Of a stretch of 64,000 bases of DNA, positions 35,251 through 45,333 are shown piece by piece (within the stretch, counting starts at the first letter, position 1; each line of letters begins with the position of its first letter). Source of the DNA: Candidatus Obscuribacterales bacterium (GTDB taxonomy: Bacteria; Cyanobacteriota; Vampirovibrionia; Obscuribacterales; Obscuribacteraceae); the NCBI GenBank assembly GCA_019750335.1, contig JAIEOQ010000008.1:1-64000 (forward strand), written 5' to 3'. The notes beneath the pieces were generated by a model. That model made no database searches, was not told the DNA's origin, and saw only the letters and a list, made by a program, of their open reading frames with translations. The position numbers were made by a program, and so were the translations under genes.

Positions 35251-36312
35251 GTGAAAATTCTGGTATCAGGCGGCTGCGGCTTTATCGGACTACATACAGC
35301 CCAAAAATTATCCTCTTTAGGGCACACAGTGCTTTTGCTTGATAATCTTTCACGTCCCGGCACCAAACAAAATTTGAAATGGCTGCAAGAACAAAGCGAC
35401 TTAATCGCACATGCCAACATCGATTTGCGTAACAGCAACGCCGTAGATGAACTGGTAGCGACGAACAATGACATCGCAGCAATCATTCATTTGGGTGCAC
35501 AAGTAGCCGTTACGACTTCGGTGACTAACCCCAGGCTCGATTTTGAAATCAACGCGCTTGGAACCTTCAATCTACTGGAAGCCGCTAGAATTCATTGTCC
35601 CCAAGCGGCTTTCCTTTACAGCTCCACCAATAAAGTGTACGGCGAAATGCTCGATCACGCTGTTATAGACTTAGGCAAAAAATACGCTTATGCCGATTTG
35701 CCGCTCGGCGTCTCCGAAAAAATGCCCCTCGATTTTCATTCTCCTTACGGTTGCTCGAAAGGATCGGCGGATCAATATGTAATCGATTACTCGCGAATTT
35801 ACGGACTAAAATCGGTCGTATTTCGTCAGTCTTGCATTTACGGTTCTCGTCAATTCGGATTGGAGGATCAAGGCTGGGTAGCCTGGTTTGCTATTTGCGC
35901 CATTCTCGGCAACAAACTGACAATATACGGTGACGGCAAGCAAGTACGAGACGTACTCTGGATTGACGATCTGGTGGATCTTTACATTTCGACCCTGGAG
36001 CAAATTGAAAAAGCCAAAGGGCAAGTTTATAACATAGGCGGCGGCGCCCAAAACACACTTTCGCCGCTGGAGCTTATCTCTTTGCTTGAAAAGTTTTCCG
36101 GTAAATCAATTGACTATTCTCAAGCAGATTGGCGTCCCGGGGATCAAAAAGTGTTTATTTCGGACATTTCAAAAGTCGAAAAAGAACTTGGCTGGAAACC
36201 TTGCCTGGCTCCAGAAATCGGCGTAGAAAAACTTTTCAAATGGACAAAAAATTCACAGATGCTGCTGAAAGAAGTATTACAGCCGATTCTACCAACTCCC
36301 GGAACTCGTTAG
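35251..36312 (+). CDS. NAD-dependent epimerase, CDP-paratose 2-epimerase-like
   Basis: 353 residues, GTG start with AGAGGA upstream. Rossmann loop GGCGFIGLHTAQKL at residues 7-20; the active-site strings SSTNKVYGE, then SPYGCSKGSADQYVIDYSR hold the YxxxK pair. The strings QSCIYGSRQFGLEDQGWVAW and IYGDGKQVRDVLWIDDL match the CDP-paratose 2-epimerase (RfbE/TyvE) branch closely. The natural substrate may be another nucleotide sugar, since the CDP-paratose path is not seen. First gene of a three-gene plus-strand operon with two glycosyltransferases. Confidence 0.88.
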   Translation: MKILVSGGCGFIGLHTAQKLSSLGHTVLLLDNLSRPGTKQNLKWLQEQSDLIAHANIDLRNSNAVDELVATNNDIAAIIHLGAQVAVTTSVTNPRLDFEINALGTFNLLEAARIHCPQAAFLYSSTNKVYGEMLDHAVIDLGKKYAYADLPLGVSEKMPLDFHSPYGCSKGSADQYVIDYSRIYGLKSVVFRQSCIYGSRQFGLEDQGWVAWFAICAILGNKLTIYGDGKQVRDVLWIDDLVDLYISTLEQIEKAKGQVYNIGGGAQNTLSPLELISLLEKFSGKSIDYSQADWRPGDQKVFISDISKVEKELGWKPCLAPEIGVEKLFKWTKNSQMLLKEVLQPILPTPGTR

Positions 36313-36331
36313 TTTTTTTTGCAACCAAATT

Positions 36332-37471
36332 ATGCGGGTATGCTTACTAGAGGACATCAACAGTTTTGACAGCAGCAGCATGTCACGCTACAGCAAAGAA
36401 CTGTCTGCCGAACTCTTAAAACTCAACAGCTCCCATAGCCTTGAGAATTTTCAATACAAATCGACCGAACGGCTCAACAGATTAGCCGGTCCTGTTTGGT
36501 CCTCACGGATCGGACGCTGGCTTATTTACCCGGCTTTGGCCGGACAAATCAAAGCCGATATCTTTCATGTTCTTGATCAAAGTCACGCCAATTTATGTTG
36601 GACATTGGAACCTGCTCGCACCGTCGTCACCTGCCACGATATCATTCCGCTTCTGGCACTAAAAGGAAAGCTACAAATGCCCCGACGCAAGCTTTCAACC
36701 TATCCTTTTTTATTAGCCAGCATGAAGCGGGCAGCTCATATAATCGCCATTTCCGAAAGCACCAAACAAGGACTTATTGAAGAAGCCAACTTCAATCCGG
36801 AGAAGATCACTGTCATTCATTACGGTCTGAATCCTTGCTTTATTTCAATTCCTCAAACACAAAAACACAATGATGCCGACTTCATCCGCGAACAATTGAA
36901 GTTGCCCAAGTTCGCAAAAATCATTTTGCACGTAGGTACAGCAAACCGTTACAAAAACAATCCGGCGATAATTCATGCTCTTTCCTATCTTTTAAAAGAG
37001 GAAAGGTTCGCCAATCTATTTTTGGTTAGATTGGGTGCCGATTTCTTTTCCGACGAGCAACTTTTAATCAACCAACTGGGAATTCGTGATCGCATCATAT
37101 ACGGTGGCAGAGTAAACTCAGACGAAATATTGTCCCGCTATTATCGCGGGGCCGACGTTTTTATTTTTCCCTCTCTCTGGGAAGGCTTCGGCTGGCCGCC
37201 TCTTGAAGCAATGTCTTGTGGTACACCGGTAATCACTTCAGATGTCGCCTCGCTCCCGGAAGTTGTCGGCGATGCCGCCCTGACGGTCTCCCCCGAGGAC
37301 TACGCTGGATTGGCAAAGCAAATTGCCGAAGTTCTCAGCAATGAACCACTCCGTGAAACAATGATCGCTAAAGGGCTATTACAAAGTCGGAAGTTTCGCT
37401 GGAAAGAGAATGCAGAACAAACTTTGGCCGTATATGAACGAGTCCATCAATCAAAGCTCAGCGCCAAATGA
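36332..37471 (+). CDS. GT4-type glycosyltransferase
   Basis: 379 residues. Donor-domain motifs: [19 protein letters not shown] near residue 200 and [20 protein letters not shown] near 283, with a strong E-x7-E type signature. The N-terminal half contains [14 protein letters not shown] and [13 protein letters not shown], typical of mannosyltransferase-like GT4s. Starts 19 bases after the epimerase and overlaps the next gene by 4 bases (ATGA). The donor is unknown. Confidence 0.93.
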   Translation: MRVCLLEDINSFDSSSMSRYSKELSAELLKLNSSHSLENFQYKSTERLNRLAGPVWSSRIGRWLIYPALAGQIKADIFHVLDQSHANLCWTLEPARTVVTCHDIIPLLALKGKLQMPRRKLSTYPFLLASMKRAAHIIAISESTKQGLIEEANFNPEKITVIHYGLNPCFISIPQTQKHNDADFIREQLKLPKFAKIILHVGTANRYKNNPAIIHALSYLLKEERFANLFLVRLGADFFSDEQLLINQLGIRDRIIYGGRVNSDEILSRYYRGADVFIFPSLWEGFGWPPLEAMSCGTPVITSDVASLPEVVGDAALTVSPEDYAGLAKQIAEVLSNEPLRETMIAKGLLQSRKFRWKENAEQTLAVYERVHQSKLSAK

Positions 37472-38610
37472 AGATATTGCATTGTATTCACTCTCTCAAC
37501 CCCAAGGGCGGCGGACCAGCCGAGTTCATCAAGCAGTGCACTCTTTTACAAAAAGATTTCGGCATTGAGATTGAAATACTTTGCCTGGATCAACCGAATT
37601 CACCATGGTTGAACGATTTTCCGGCCGCAATACATGCCTTGGGCGAAGGAAGATCCGGATACGGTTATTCACAACGTTGGTTACCTTGGTTACGCCAGCA
37701 TCATCAGCGATTTGATATTACCGTAATTGACGGGCTTTGGCAGTACTCATCTGCCGGCACCCGGAAAGCGCTAAAACCTCTAGCCGCACCCTATGTCGTG
37801 TTTCCTCACGGCATGCTCGATCCTTGGTTTAACGAACATTATCCTCTCAAAGCAATTAAGAAGCAGCTGTATTGGCTTTTATCCGAACAAAAAGTATTGC
37901 AAGACGCCAACGCCGTCCTATTTACTTCAATGGAAGAGCGGGATCGCGCCCGCAATTCTTTTCGCCCCTATATTGCCAAAGAAAAAATCGCACCTTATGG
38001 AACCTTGCCTCCAAACCTGAACTTAGAATCTTGCCGCGAAAAATTCTTAAATCGTTTTGTTCAATTGAAAAACAAAAATTTTCTGCTTTTTTTCGGACGC
38101 ATACACGAAAAAAAAGGTTGCGACCTATTGCTTAAGGCCTTTGCCGCCGTCAGTTCCGAATATCCTGAATGGCAGTTGGTCATGGCCGGCCCGGCATCGG
38201 AATATGCCAACAAGCTACAAAGCGAGTTCACCAAGAATTCAACAGTTTGGACCGGCATGCTGAATGACGAATTAAAATGGGGTGCTCTATCTGCAGCAAG
38301 CGCTTTCGTTTTACCTTCCCATCAGGAAAATTTTGCCCGAGCAGCCAGCGAAGCTTTGTCCTGCGGCACACCAACCCTGCTTTCCAAACGAGTAAACATT
38401 TGGCGCGAGATCATTCTGGATGAAGCCGGCATCGCCGAAAATGACGATTTACCAGGAACAATTTTATTGCTACGCCACTGGCTTAGTAAAACGGTTTCAC
38501 AACAACAACAAACACGGATAAAAGCTTTGGCTTGCTACGAAAAACGTTTCAATATGCGAGCAACTTTCCCTGAATATTTGCGTTTGCTGGAGTCTTGCTT
38601 AACGGTCTAG
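37468..38610 (+). CDS. GT4-type glycosyltransferase
   Basis: 380 residues. N-terminus [20 protein letters not shown], with the glycine-rich acceptor loop. VFPHGMLDPWFNEHYPLK near 110 is typical of a branch that acts in exopolysaccharide loci. Donor motifs: FFGRIHEKKGCDLLLKAFA near 208 and PSHQENFARAASEALSCGTP near 288. Third gene of the epimerase-GT-GT operon. Its stop overlaps the tyrS stop tail to tail by 4 bases. Confidence 0.93.
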   Translation: MKILHCIHSLNPKGGGPAEFIKQCTLLQKDFGIEIEILCLDQPNSPWLNDFPAAIHALGEGRSGYGYSQRWLPWLRQHHQRFDITVIDGLWQYSSAGTRKALKPLAAPYVVFPHGMLDPWFNEHYPLKAIKKQLYWLLSEQKVLQDANAVLFTSMEERDRARNSFRPYIAKEKIAPYGTLPPNLNLESCREKFLNRFVQLKNKNFLLFFGRIHEKKGCDLLLKAFAAVSSEYPEWQLVMAGPASEYANKLQSEFTKNSTVWTGMLNDELKWGALSAASAFVLPSHQENFARAASEALSCGTPTLLSKRVNIWREIILDEAGIAENDDLPGTILLLRHWLSKTVSQQQQTRIKALACYEKRFNMRATFPEYLRLLESCLTV

Positions 38611-39839
38611 GACGTAACCAACCGAATAAATTTACGCCGGCCGACCTGCAACACTTTTTGCGAACCGGCAGACAGCTCAATTACAAAATTAGGGTCTTTG
38701 AGCTGCTCACCATCAATTCTTACTGCGCCTTCCTGAATTGAACGCTTAGCTTCACCAGTTCCGACAACCAATTTCGCTTCGACTAACAAGCGAAACAGCG
38801 GCGCGGCATTTGACACTACATACGATGGCATTTCATCCGGTGCTTGTTTTTCACTATGTACCTTCTGCCAGCTAGCCAAAGCCTGCTCAGCAGCTTGCTT
38901 ACCGTGATACTGCTCGACTATTTGCCGTCCGAGACGCTCTTTAAGAACTTTCGGATTGGCGCCGTTTTTTAGTTCAGCAGCAACTGCATCCACTTCCGCA
39001 CCGGAAAACGTAGTCGTCAATTCAAAATATTTGACTATCAACTGATCCGGTATACGCATACACTTGCCGAACATCTCTTGCGGCTCATCTTTCAAAGCAA
39101 CATAATTGCCATATGATTTGGACATTTTTTGAACACCGTCAGTTCCTTCCAATAGAGGCAAGAACATACCGAGCTGGGGCTTCAATCCATAACGAGGTTG
39201 CAGCTCACGTCCCTGCAAGATATTAAACCGCTGGTCCGTACCGCCAAGCTCAATATCGGCTTTAATTGCCACCGAATCATATCCTTGTAACATCGGATAA
39301 AAAAGTTCGTGCAAAGCAATGGGTAGCTGCTTTTCTAGTCGTTGTCCAAAAGCTTCTTTAGCAATCAGTTGATTAACTGTAGCAAAACTTGCCAGCTGAA
39401 GCATTTTACTTAAGTCCATGCTTTGAAGCCAATCAGCATTGTTTACAACCTCGGTTTTTTCCATATCCAAAATCAAGCCCATTTGCTTGATGTATGTTTG
39501 TGCATTAAGGGCAACGGCATCCGCGTCTAGAGCCGGTCGTGTTTTGTCACGTCCGGAAGGATCACCAATTTGCGCAGTAAATCCACCGATAATTAATACT
39601 ATTTGATGACCAAACTCTTGAAAGCGGCGTAATTTACGAAAAACTACAGCATGACCAAGATGCAAATCGGTGGAAGTCGGATCTACGCCAAGCTTGACTC
39701 TTAGCTTACGATTCTCTTGCTTAGCTTCATAAATTTTTTGTGCCAAACCATCGGCACCATTAGGCAGTACTTCAGCACCGCGCGCCAGCTCAATGGCTTC
39801 TTCCATAATTTCATTAGGAATGGCTGTTTTAGTTTCCAC
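38607..39839 (-). CDS. tyrS: Tyrosyl-tRNA synthetase
   Basis: 410 residues, GTG start. The class I HIGH-type motif is HLGHAVVFRKL near residue 60 and the KMSKS motif is KMSKSYGN near 238. The C-terminal S4-like RNA-binding domain (FRLLVEAKLVVGTGEAKRSI, then GAVRIDGEQL) is present. It charges tRNA-Tyr. Transcription probably starts from TGC TAAAAT at 39868-39876, immediately after the sulfotransferase gene, so it may be independent of that gene. Confidence 0.98.
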   Translation of the reverse strand: METKTAIPNEIMEEAIELARGAEVLPNGADGLAQKIYEAKQENRKLRVKLGVDPTSTDLHLGHAVVFRKLRRFQEFGHQIVLIIGGFTAQIGDPSGRDKTRPALDADAVALNAQTYIKQMGLILDMEKTEVVNNADWLQSMDLSKMLQLASFATVNQLIAKEAFGQRLEKQLPIALHELFYPMLQGYDSVAIKADIELGGTDQRFNILQGRELQPRYGLKPQLGMFLPLLEGTDGVQKMSKSYGNYVALKDEPQEMFGKCMRIPDQLIVKYFELTTTFSGAEVDAVAAELKNGANPKVLKERLGRQIVEQYHGKQAAEQALASWQKVHSEKQAPDEMPSYVVSNAAPLFRLLVEAKLVVGTGEAKRSIQEGAVRIDGEQLKDPNFVIELSAGSQKVLQVGRRKFIRLVTS

Positions 39840-39867
39840 GTCTGAACCCTTTACTGAAAGAGCTAGG

Positions 39868-39876
39868 ATTTTAGCA
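39868..39876 (-). promoter_or_regulatory. Extended -10 (TGC TAAAAT) for tyrS
   Basis: On the minus strand TGC then TAAAAT, placed between the sulfotransferase stop (39879) and the tyrS GTG (39839), with a predicted leader of about 21 bases. Confidence 0.55.
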
Positions 39877-39878
39877 TG

Positions 39879-40577
39879 CTAGGAACCTTTCACTTCTATA
39901 CGTCCGAGCAGAGCGAAATCCTTTTCGTAGTACTGCCGTACAAGCAACAGAGCTTCTTTATTCTCTTCAGTCCACTCAATTTCATGCCGCCGCTCAGAAG
40001 CATTCAAATGTTTAATGGACAAAGGCATGCCAAGCATAGCAGCCAACTCATTCACATCCTTGGATAAAAACTCCACTCGCCCAATCCAATCAACAATACA
40101 AACATCGTTTTGATCGTACAACCATTTGTATTGCGGCTCCCAGTGCGAATGGTTTTTACGACCATGAACCAGCCGGCCAGCTAAAAGATGCTGAGCGCAC
40201 TCAAGAAGCGATGCCTCTTTTAGCAGCTCGTGGTCCTGATGCTGCGTTTGAGATCCTCCGTGATAATAACTTTTATCCATCTTGGCATACCAATAATTGG
40301 ACAAAAAGCGCTCCCATGGATCTCGAATAAAAGCAAACTTGAAAATGTTTTGATAGGCAGGACCAAGCAATATCTTGTATTCTCGAGCGGTCAAGTGATC
40401 TGAATATTTAAGCCCTAACGCTTTATAGATCGAAGTACCGGCATTTTTCGGAATATGAATAAAAAGCGCTTTCCGCCCCGGAACAACATTAGGCACCAAA
40501 TATCTGCCAAAGACCCGGGCATTTAATGCCTGCCAGGGATACTCCAACAAATATCTTCTTACTCGATGCCAATTCAT
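39879..40577 (-). CDS. Carbohydrate sulfotransferase (Sulfotransfer_2 type)
   Basis: 232 residues. The 5'-phosphosulfate motif FIHIPKNAGTSIYKALG lies near residue 39 and the 3'-phosphate motif FAFIRDPWERFLSNYWYAK near 79. These match the Golgi-type carbohydrate sulfotransferase and bacterial homologues. It transfers sulfate from PAPS to a sugar hydroxyl. It begins 9 bases after the gene at 40587, so the pair is an operon. Third sulfotransferase-like protein of the locus. Confidence 0.88.
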   Translation of the reverse strand: MNWHRVRRYLLEYPWQALNARVFGRYLVPNVVPGRKALFIHIPKNAGTSIYKALGLKYSDHLTAREYKILLGPAYQNIFKFAFIRDPWERFLSNYWYAKMDKSYYHGGSQTQHQDHELLKEASLLECAQHLLAGRLVHGRKNHSHWEPQYKWLYDQNDVCIVDWIGRVEFLSKDVNELAAMLGMPLSIKHLNASERRHEIEWTEENKEALLLVRQYYEKDFALLGRIEVKGS

Positions 40578-40586
40578 TAGAACAGC

Positions 40587-41603
40587 TCAGGAAGCGCGAA
40601 ATCGCTTGCAAAATCTTTTCACAAGGAGCCGCGGAGAACGGAAAAAGCGCCACCCGATTATAGCGCCAATCATTACTGTGGCCCAAAGGGAATGTCGCGG
40701 TACGCCGACGCAACTACCAAGAAAAGCCGCATCACCAAAGCCGCGATAAAGATAATAAATCAGGTCCAACCCTTTTCCTTTTTGATTGGGCAAATGCCAA
40801 ACGCACAAACCAAGATCGCTTCGGGCAGCGCCTAAAAGCGGCTTAGGATGATTGACCCATATTCTTCTGATGAACCGTCGACCGAATCCTGCGCCAGGAT
40901 ACAAAGCGTTAATCGCCGTCAAAACATGCTCTTCCGTATAAAAGTGCTTAGAATCTTGAGCTAACCACTGCTTGTTTGCTTCAAGCAAAGCCGAAAGAGC
41001 AGGCAATATTTTCGCAGCATAGTCGACTTTCATCGCCCAAAATTCACCGCCGCAGAAATAATAGACTTCAGAATTGTGTTCAAGCGAGCTTAGCATCTGT
41101 TTTAGATCCCTGACAGACAATCCATTACTCAGAGATTCATTCCAAGGCATATAGTCATAATAAACGGCGCCATATTCCTCGGCACGAGCAAAGATTTCTG
41201 CCAGAGGCGTAAGCACAAGACAATCACTATCCAAAAATAGAAGCGGCGTCTTTGTTTGGGCAATCCATTGTATGATTTCGAGCTTATTAAAGTTATTGCG
41301 AAATCGTTCATAGTTCTCGCGCGGTGGCAGACAAGATCCACTCAATTCAACAATTTCGACCCCTAATTCTCGATAATCTTTAGCAATTACTGCTGGTAAA
41401 AAACTGGCTCGGTTTGTGAAACATATGAGCCTGGTATCCGGGTTCCATCTTCTTGCTGAAGTAAACAGGACCACCGAGGCTCTCCAATAAATCATTTGAA
41501 AATCAATAGTCCAGGAATCGACTAAGAAAGCCGAAGGAAACTCCGATGACTCTTCTTGCGAATCACACCAGACCATAGTTCCTATTGCAAAAGCGTTCGA
41601 CAT
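40587..41603 (-). CDS. Putative GT-A glycosyltransferase
   Basis: 338 residues. No named family is certain. A GT-A-like core is suggested by the strand-DxD string LLFLDSDCLVLTPLAEIFA near residue 120, after an N-terminal block with TRLICFTNR and a helix-rich region. Later GGEFWAMKVDYAAKI and a basic, hydrophobic C-terminus (ATVMIGAIIGWRFFRS) follow. Glycosyltransferase in the polysaccharide locus is the most probable role. Coupled to the sulfotransferase gene downstream. An extended -10 TGC TAAGAT lies at 41633-41641. Confidence 0.58.
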   Translation of the reverse strand: MSNAFAIGTMVWCDSQEESSEFPSAFLVDSWTIDFQMIYWRASVVLFTSARRWNPDTRLICFTNRASFLPAVIAKDYRELGVEIVELSGSCLPPRENYERFRNNFNKLEIIQWIAQTKTPLLFLDSDCLVLTPLAEIFARAEEYGAVYYDYMPWNESLSNGLSVRDLKQMLSSLEHNSEVYYFCGGEFWAMKVDYAAKILPALSALLEANKQWLAQDSKHFYTEEHVLTAINALYPGAGFGRRFIRRIWVNHPKPLLGAARSDLGLCVWHLPNQKGKGLDLIYYLYRGFGDAAFLGSCVGVPRHSLWATVMIGAIIGWRFFRSPRLLVKRFCKRFRAS

Positions 41604-41632
41604 ATTGTCCTTACTTTACAAACGAGCTAAAA

Positions 41633-41641
41633 ATCTTAGCA
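41633..41641 (-). promoter_or_regulatory. Extended -10 (TGC TAAGAT)
   Basis: Minus-strand TGC TAAGAT, identical to the element of the Wzc-like gene, about 30 bases upstream of the ATG at 41603. AAGGA precedes the ATG. Confidence 0.55.
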
Positions 41642-41716
41642 TGTCGGCCTTTTTCCTTGCCCGCAAACGCTGGCTAGGCTAAGATTTTTCGCAGCTCTGG
41701 GAGGGTCGGGAAAGAG

Positions 41717-44251
41717 ATGGCGTCGCAATACAATCCGCAGCAAATCGAAGAGAAGTGGCAAGCGGACTGGGAAAAGCTGGGAATTTACAAGGCAATCGAC
41801 AATGATTCTCGCCCCAAATTCTATTCACTTGTCATGTTTCCTTATCCGTCTGGCGATTTGCATATGGGTCATATGCGTGTCTATACCATCTCTGACGTAA
41901 TTAGCCGCCATCGACGCATGCAAGGCTTTAACGTGCTCAACCCTATGGGCTGGGACGCTTTCGGTCTACCAGCGGAGAATGCCGCGATTAAACGCCAGCT
42001 GCATCCCGGTGCCTGGACCGAACAAAACATCAAATATATGCGCGATGAACAGCTAAAAAAACTCGGGACCAGTTACGACTGGGCACGAGAAGTCACCACT
42101 TGCCTTCCTGACTATTATCGTTGGACCCAATGGCTCTTTCTCAAGCTTTATGACAAAGGCTTGGTATACAGAAAAAGTGCACCGGTTAATTGGTGTTCAG
42201 CTTGCGAAACAGTACTGGCAAACGAACAAGTAGAAAACGGCGCTTGTTGGCGCCATCCGGAAACTGTCGTCGAACAAAAAATGATGGCTCAATGGTTCTT
42301 GAAAATCACAGCCTATACCGACTCTCTACTAAACGATTTGGATTTGCTCAAAGGTTGGCCAGAACGTGTCTGCACCATGCAACGCAACTGGATCGGCAAA
42401 TCGGAAGGAGCTGAGCTACAGTTCACCGTAGACAACAAACCGAATATCAAAATTTCTGTTTTCACAACACGTCCTGATACAGTTTTTGGCGTCAGCTATC
42501 TTGTACTTGCCCCGGAAAATCCGCTTGTAAAAGAGCTGACCACGGAAGAGCAGAAAAGCGCAGTTCAAGCCTATGTCGAGCTGGCTAAACATAAAACCGA
42601 GCTAGAGCGAATGACTGCCGAAAAAGGTAAAACCGGCGTCGCAACAGGCAGCTACGTACTCAATCCTTTCAACGGTGAAAGTGTTCCGGTTTGGGTTTCG
42701 GACTACGTTTTAATGAATTATGGCACCGGAGCTGTAATGGGAGTGCCAGCTCATGATGAACGTGATTTTGCCTTTGCCGGTAAATTCGGCTTACCGGTAA
42801 AAGAGGTTATATCCAAAGACGGACAATCAGCCGGTCAGCTGAAAGAAGCATTCACCGAGCCGGGAATTTTGCTTAATTCTGGCACTTTTAACGGTTTGAA
42901 AAGCGAAGAAGCCAAAAGCAAAATTAGTGATTGGGCTTTGCAAAATCAAAGCGGAAAGGCGTTCACGCAATATCGTTTGCGCGATTGGCTCGTCAGCCGC
43001 CAACGTTATTGGGGATCGCCAATTCCGCTTATTCACTGTGAGAATTGCGGCATAGTCAAAGTGCCCGAATCTTCTTTGCCTGTCACTTTGCCTGCCGAAA
43101 TTGCTTTTACCGGCAGCGGCGGCTCACCTTTAGCTAAAGCAAAAGATTGGTTAGTTCAACCCTGTCCGCAATGCTCAGCGCCGGCACAAAGAGAGACCGA
43201 CACGCTGGATACATTTATCGATTCCAGTTGGTATTTTTTGCGTTATTGCGACGCCAACAATGAAAAAATCGGCTTCGATATGGATAAGGTCAACTACTGG
43301 ATGCCGGTAGATCAATATGTTGGCGGTATCGAACATGCGATTTTGCATCTTCTTTATTCACGCTTTATCACTAAAGCTTTGCGTGACTGCGGCTTAGTTA
43401 CTTGTGATGAGCCTTTCACCAACCTGCTCTCTCAAGGCATGGTGACAAAATTTTCTCAACTTTCCGGACGCATCGAAAAGATGTCAAAATCGAGAGGCAA
43501 CGTAGTCGGCACCACCGATTTCTTCAAAAAGTACGGAGCAGATTCGGCCCGCCTATTTACACTTTTTGCCGCACCGCCGGAGCAAGAGCTTGAATGGTCA
43601 GAAGAAGGAGCAATCGGCCAGTTTCGCTTTCTCAGCCGCATTTGGCGCCTGGTGCAAGATTTAATTGAGAACGGCACTCTCGGCAAGAATCCAAATTTAA
43701 GCGAACCGGAAAGCTCCGATTTAACTCCGGCAACAAAAACTTTGCTGCAACTAACCCATAAAACAATCAAATCTGTTTCGGAAGATTTGAACACGGCGCG
43801 TTTTTCTTTCAACACGGCCATCGCTCGTTGCATGGAGTTAGTAAACGGTTTATATGCCTTTCTTTCGGCCAATTCCACAGGGACGACTGATAAAGATCGG
43901 CAAGTGCTGACTTTTGCCGTCGGCAACCTCTTGCTTTTATTGGCACCAATGGCACCGCATCTTAGTGAAGAGCTGTGGCACCAAGCCGGTTATGCCAAAA
44001 ATAAAAACGATTCGATTCATACAAGTCAGTGGCCGACTTATAACGAAGCCTTGACCATAGCCGCTGAGATTGAGCTGGTTTTACAAATAAACGGAAAAAT
44101 TATCAGTAAAGCCATGGTTAATCGGGGAATATCTGAAGCAGAAGCTCGCGAGCTTGCTTTATCCGACGAAAAAATCAAAGCAAAAATGGACGGTCAGCCG
44201 ATCAAAAAGCTTATCTATGTCAAAGATCGCTTAGTCAATATCGTCGTCTAG
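41717..44251 (+). CDS. leuS: Leucyl-tRNA synthetase
   Basis: 844 residues, standard bacterial length. The HIGH region is [16 protein letters not shown] near residue 43 and the KMSKS motif is [11 protein letters not shown] near 585. An editing (CP1) domain lies between, including [18 protein letters not shown]. The C-terminal domain ends with [14 protein letters not shown], typical of LeuRS. It charges tRNA-Leu and proofreads. It stands alone, divergent from the gene at 41603; a TAGGCT/TAAGAT pair of -10-like strings lies at 41675-41685. Confidence 0.99.
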   Translation: MASQYNPQQIEEKWQADWEKLGIYKAIDNDSRPKFYSLVMFPYPSGDLHMGHMRVYTISDVISRHRRMQGFNVLNPMGWDAFGLPAENAAIKRQLHPGAWTEQNIKYMRDEQLKKLGTSYDWAREVTTCLPDYYRWTQWLFLKLYDKGLVYRKSAPVNWCSACETVLANEQVENGACWRHPETVVEQKMMAQWFLKITAYTDSLLNDLDLLKGWPERVCTMQRNWIGKSEGAELQFTVDNKPNIKISVFTTRPDTVFGVSYLVLAPENPLVKELTTEEQKSAVQAYVELAKHKTELERMTAEKGKTGVATGSYVLNPFNGESVPVWVSDYVLMNYGTGAVMGVPAHDERDFAFAGKFGLPVKEVISKDGQSAGQLKEAFTEPGILLNSGTFNGLKSEEAKSKISDWALQNQSGKAFTQYRLRDWLVSRQRYWGSPIPLIHCENCGIVKVPESSLPVTLPAEIAFTGSGGSPLAKAKDWLVQPCPQCSAPAQRETDTLDTFIDSSWYFLRYCDANNEKIGFDMDKVNYWMPVDQYVGGIEHAILHLLYSRFITKALRDCGLVTCDEPFTNLLSQGMVTKFSQLSGRIEKMSKSRGNVVGTTDFFKKYGADSARLFTLFAAPPEQELEWSEEGAIGQFRFLSRIWRLVQDLIENGTLGKNPNLSEPESSDLTPATKTLLQLTHKTIKSVSEDLNTARFSFNTAIARCMELVNGLYAFLSANSTGTTDKDRQVLTFAVGNLLLLLAPMAPHLSEELWHQAGYAKNKNDSIHTSQWPTYNEALTIAAEIELVLQINGKIISKAMVNRGISEAEARELALSDEKIKAKMDGQPIKKLIYVKDRLVNIVV

Positions 44252-44257
44252 GACTCA

Positions 44258-44287
44258 TTGACAACCAAGCAAGGCATAAGGTAGATT
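44258..44287 (+). promoter_or_regulatory. Sigma70-type promoter (TTGACA-18-TAGATT)
   Basis: A perfect -35 (TTGACA, 44258-44263) and a -10 TAGATT (44282-44287) with an 18-base spacer. Transcription would begin near 44294, only about 6 bases before the ATG at 44300, so the message could be nearly leaderless. Confidence 0.45.
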
Positions 44288-44299
44288 TAACACATTACT

Positions 44300-45277
44300 A
44301 TGACCATTGCGCATCGCCGAAAACGAGAACTGCTGAAACCACCGGAACACGCACCGGTTGTTACTTATCTGCTTATGGCTTTGGCCGCCTTTAACACCGG
44401 TGAGCCGAGCTATCAATGGGTTCAGGAACACGCAATTACAGCGCAAAAACTGTTTAGCGCCTTTCAAGCAGGCGATCTAGCCAAACTGTTTTTTATGACC
44501 TACAACGCTACATTTGCTCAACTTGGTGTCTGGTCTTTACTTTTGAATCTTTTCTTCTTCTGGATATTCGGAGTGACAGTCGAAAAACGCTTAGTCAGTT
44601 GGCGCTATCCTCTTTTTATTCTAATCGGCATGTTCCTAACCTGGGCTCTGGTTAGCTACGACTCAACCTGGTCACCGACTAAGCTTTATCTTGGACCGAC
44701 TATGCTGCTTGTTTATATGATGGGCGGCTACATCGCTTTTAAACCGAAAAAACCTTTTAAACCAGCCGAGTGGAAGTCGCCGCCGTGGAAAGTTTTTAAG
44801 GAAGACGAAGAGAGCGAACATAACAGAGTTAAAGTGCCATGGGTATCTCCGTGGTTATATATCATCCTATTTGTGCTCTACACCTTCGCCATGCATCTAG
44901 TTTTAAGCCAAACAAGCCAAAAGTTTGTTGAAATAACTCATGTCGGTTTCAGCACCATACTGCACAGAGGCTTGGTTGGCGGATTAGGCAGCGATACCGT
45001 ATCGATGGTCCGTTTAATGCCAGCACTGGAAGCCCTCGCCGTCGGCTATTTCGTTGCGCAAATTCTTATTTATATGGTTTTCCAAAGGAAGGTAAAGCGC
45101 GACGCAAGCGATTTACAGGTGCAAACTTTCCTGCAATACAGAGAGCTCCGCGCTCTAGATATGACTCACTTGCAAGCGATAGAAGGCGCTTCCCGGCTGG
45201 TTGGCGTACCGGAAGATATTGCTCGCGAGTGGATCGATCAGGGACTACAGCCGGTCAAAGACTCAAACGACACATGA
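44300..45277 (+). CDS. Rhomboid-like membrane protein without the catalytic serine
   Basis: 325 residues with about six hydrophobic helices. The helix LLNLFFFWIFGVTVEKRL near residue 80 is the rhomboid/derlin-type FGxxxE region. Where an active rhomboid has GxSG, this protein has YLGPTMLLVYMMGGYI near residue 133; no serine is in that place. A hydrophilic loop of about 45 residues (140-185) and a cytoplasmic helical C-terminus with HLQAIEGASRLVGVPEDIA follow. It may be a pseudo-rhomboid acting as a membrane adaptor, but a different small-membrane-protein family cannot be excluded. Lies between leuS and the dehydratase gene. Confidence 0.62.
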   Translation: MTIAHRRKRELLKPPEHAPVVTYLLMALAAFNTGEPSYQWVQEHAITAQKLFSAFQAGDLAKLFFMTYNATFAQLGVWSLLLNLFFFWIFGVTVEKRLVSWRYPLFILIGMFLTWALVSYDSTWSPTKLYLGPTMLLVYMMGGYIAFKPKKPFKPAEWKSPPWKVFKEDEESEHNRVKVPWVSPWLYIILFVLYTFAMHLVLSQTSQKFVEITHVGFSTILHRGLVGGLGSDTVSMVRLMPALEALAVGYFVAQILIYMVFQRKVKRDASDLQVQTFLQYRELRALDMTHLQAIEGASRLVGVPEDIAREWIDQGLQPVKDSNDT

Positions 45278-45297
45278 GCCTGGCTTAATTGGCTGCG

Positions 45298-45306
45298 TGC
45301 TAATAT
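45298..45306 (+). promoter_or_regulatory. Extended -10 (TGC TAATAT) for CapD-like gene
   Basis: TGC followed by TAATAT, 27 bases before the TTG start at 45334. The same 9-mer precedes guaB3. Confidence 0.55.
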
Positions 45307-45333
45307 AGTCCACCGGTTATTTGGTTTCTCCAC

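Noticed and set aside
36296..36320. Terminator after the epimerase gene (T run near 36313)
   Set aside because: The T run is present but I could not find a stem of reasonable strength before it, and the downstream gene begins within 20 bases.
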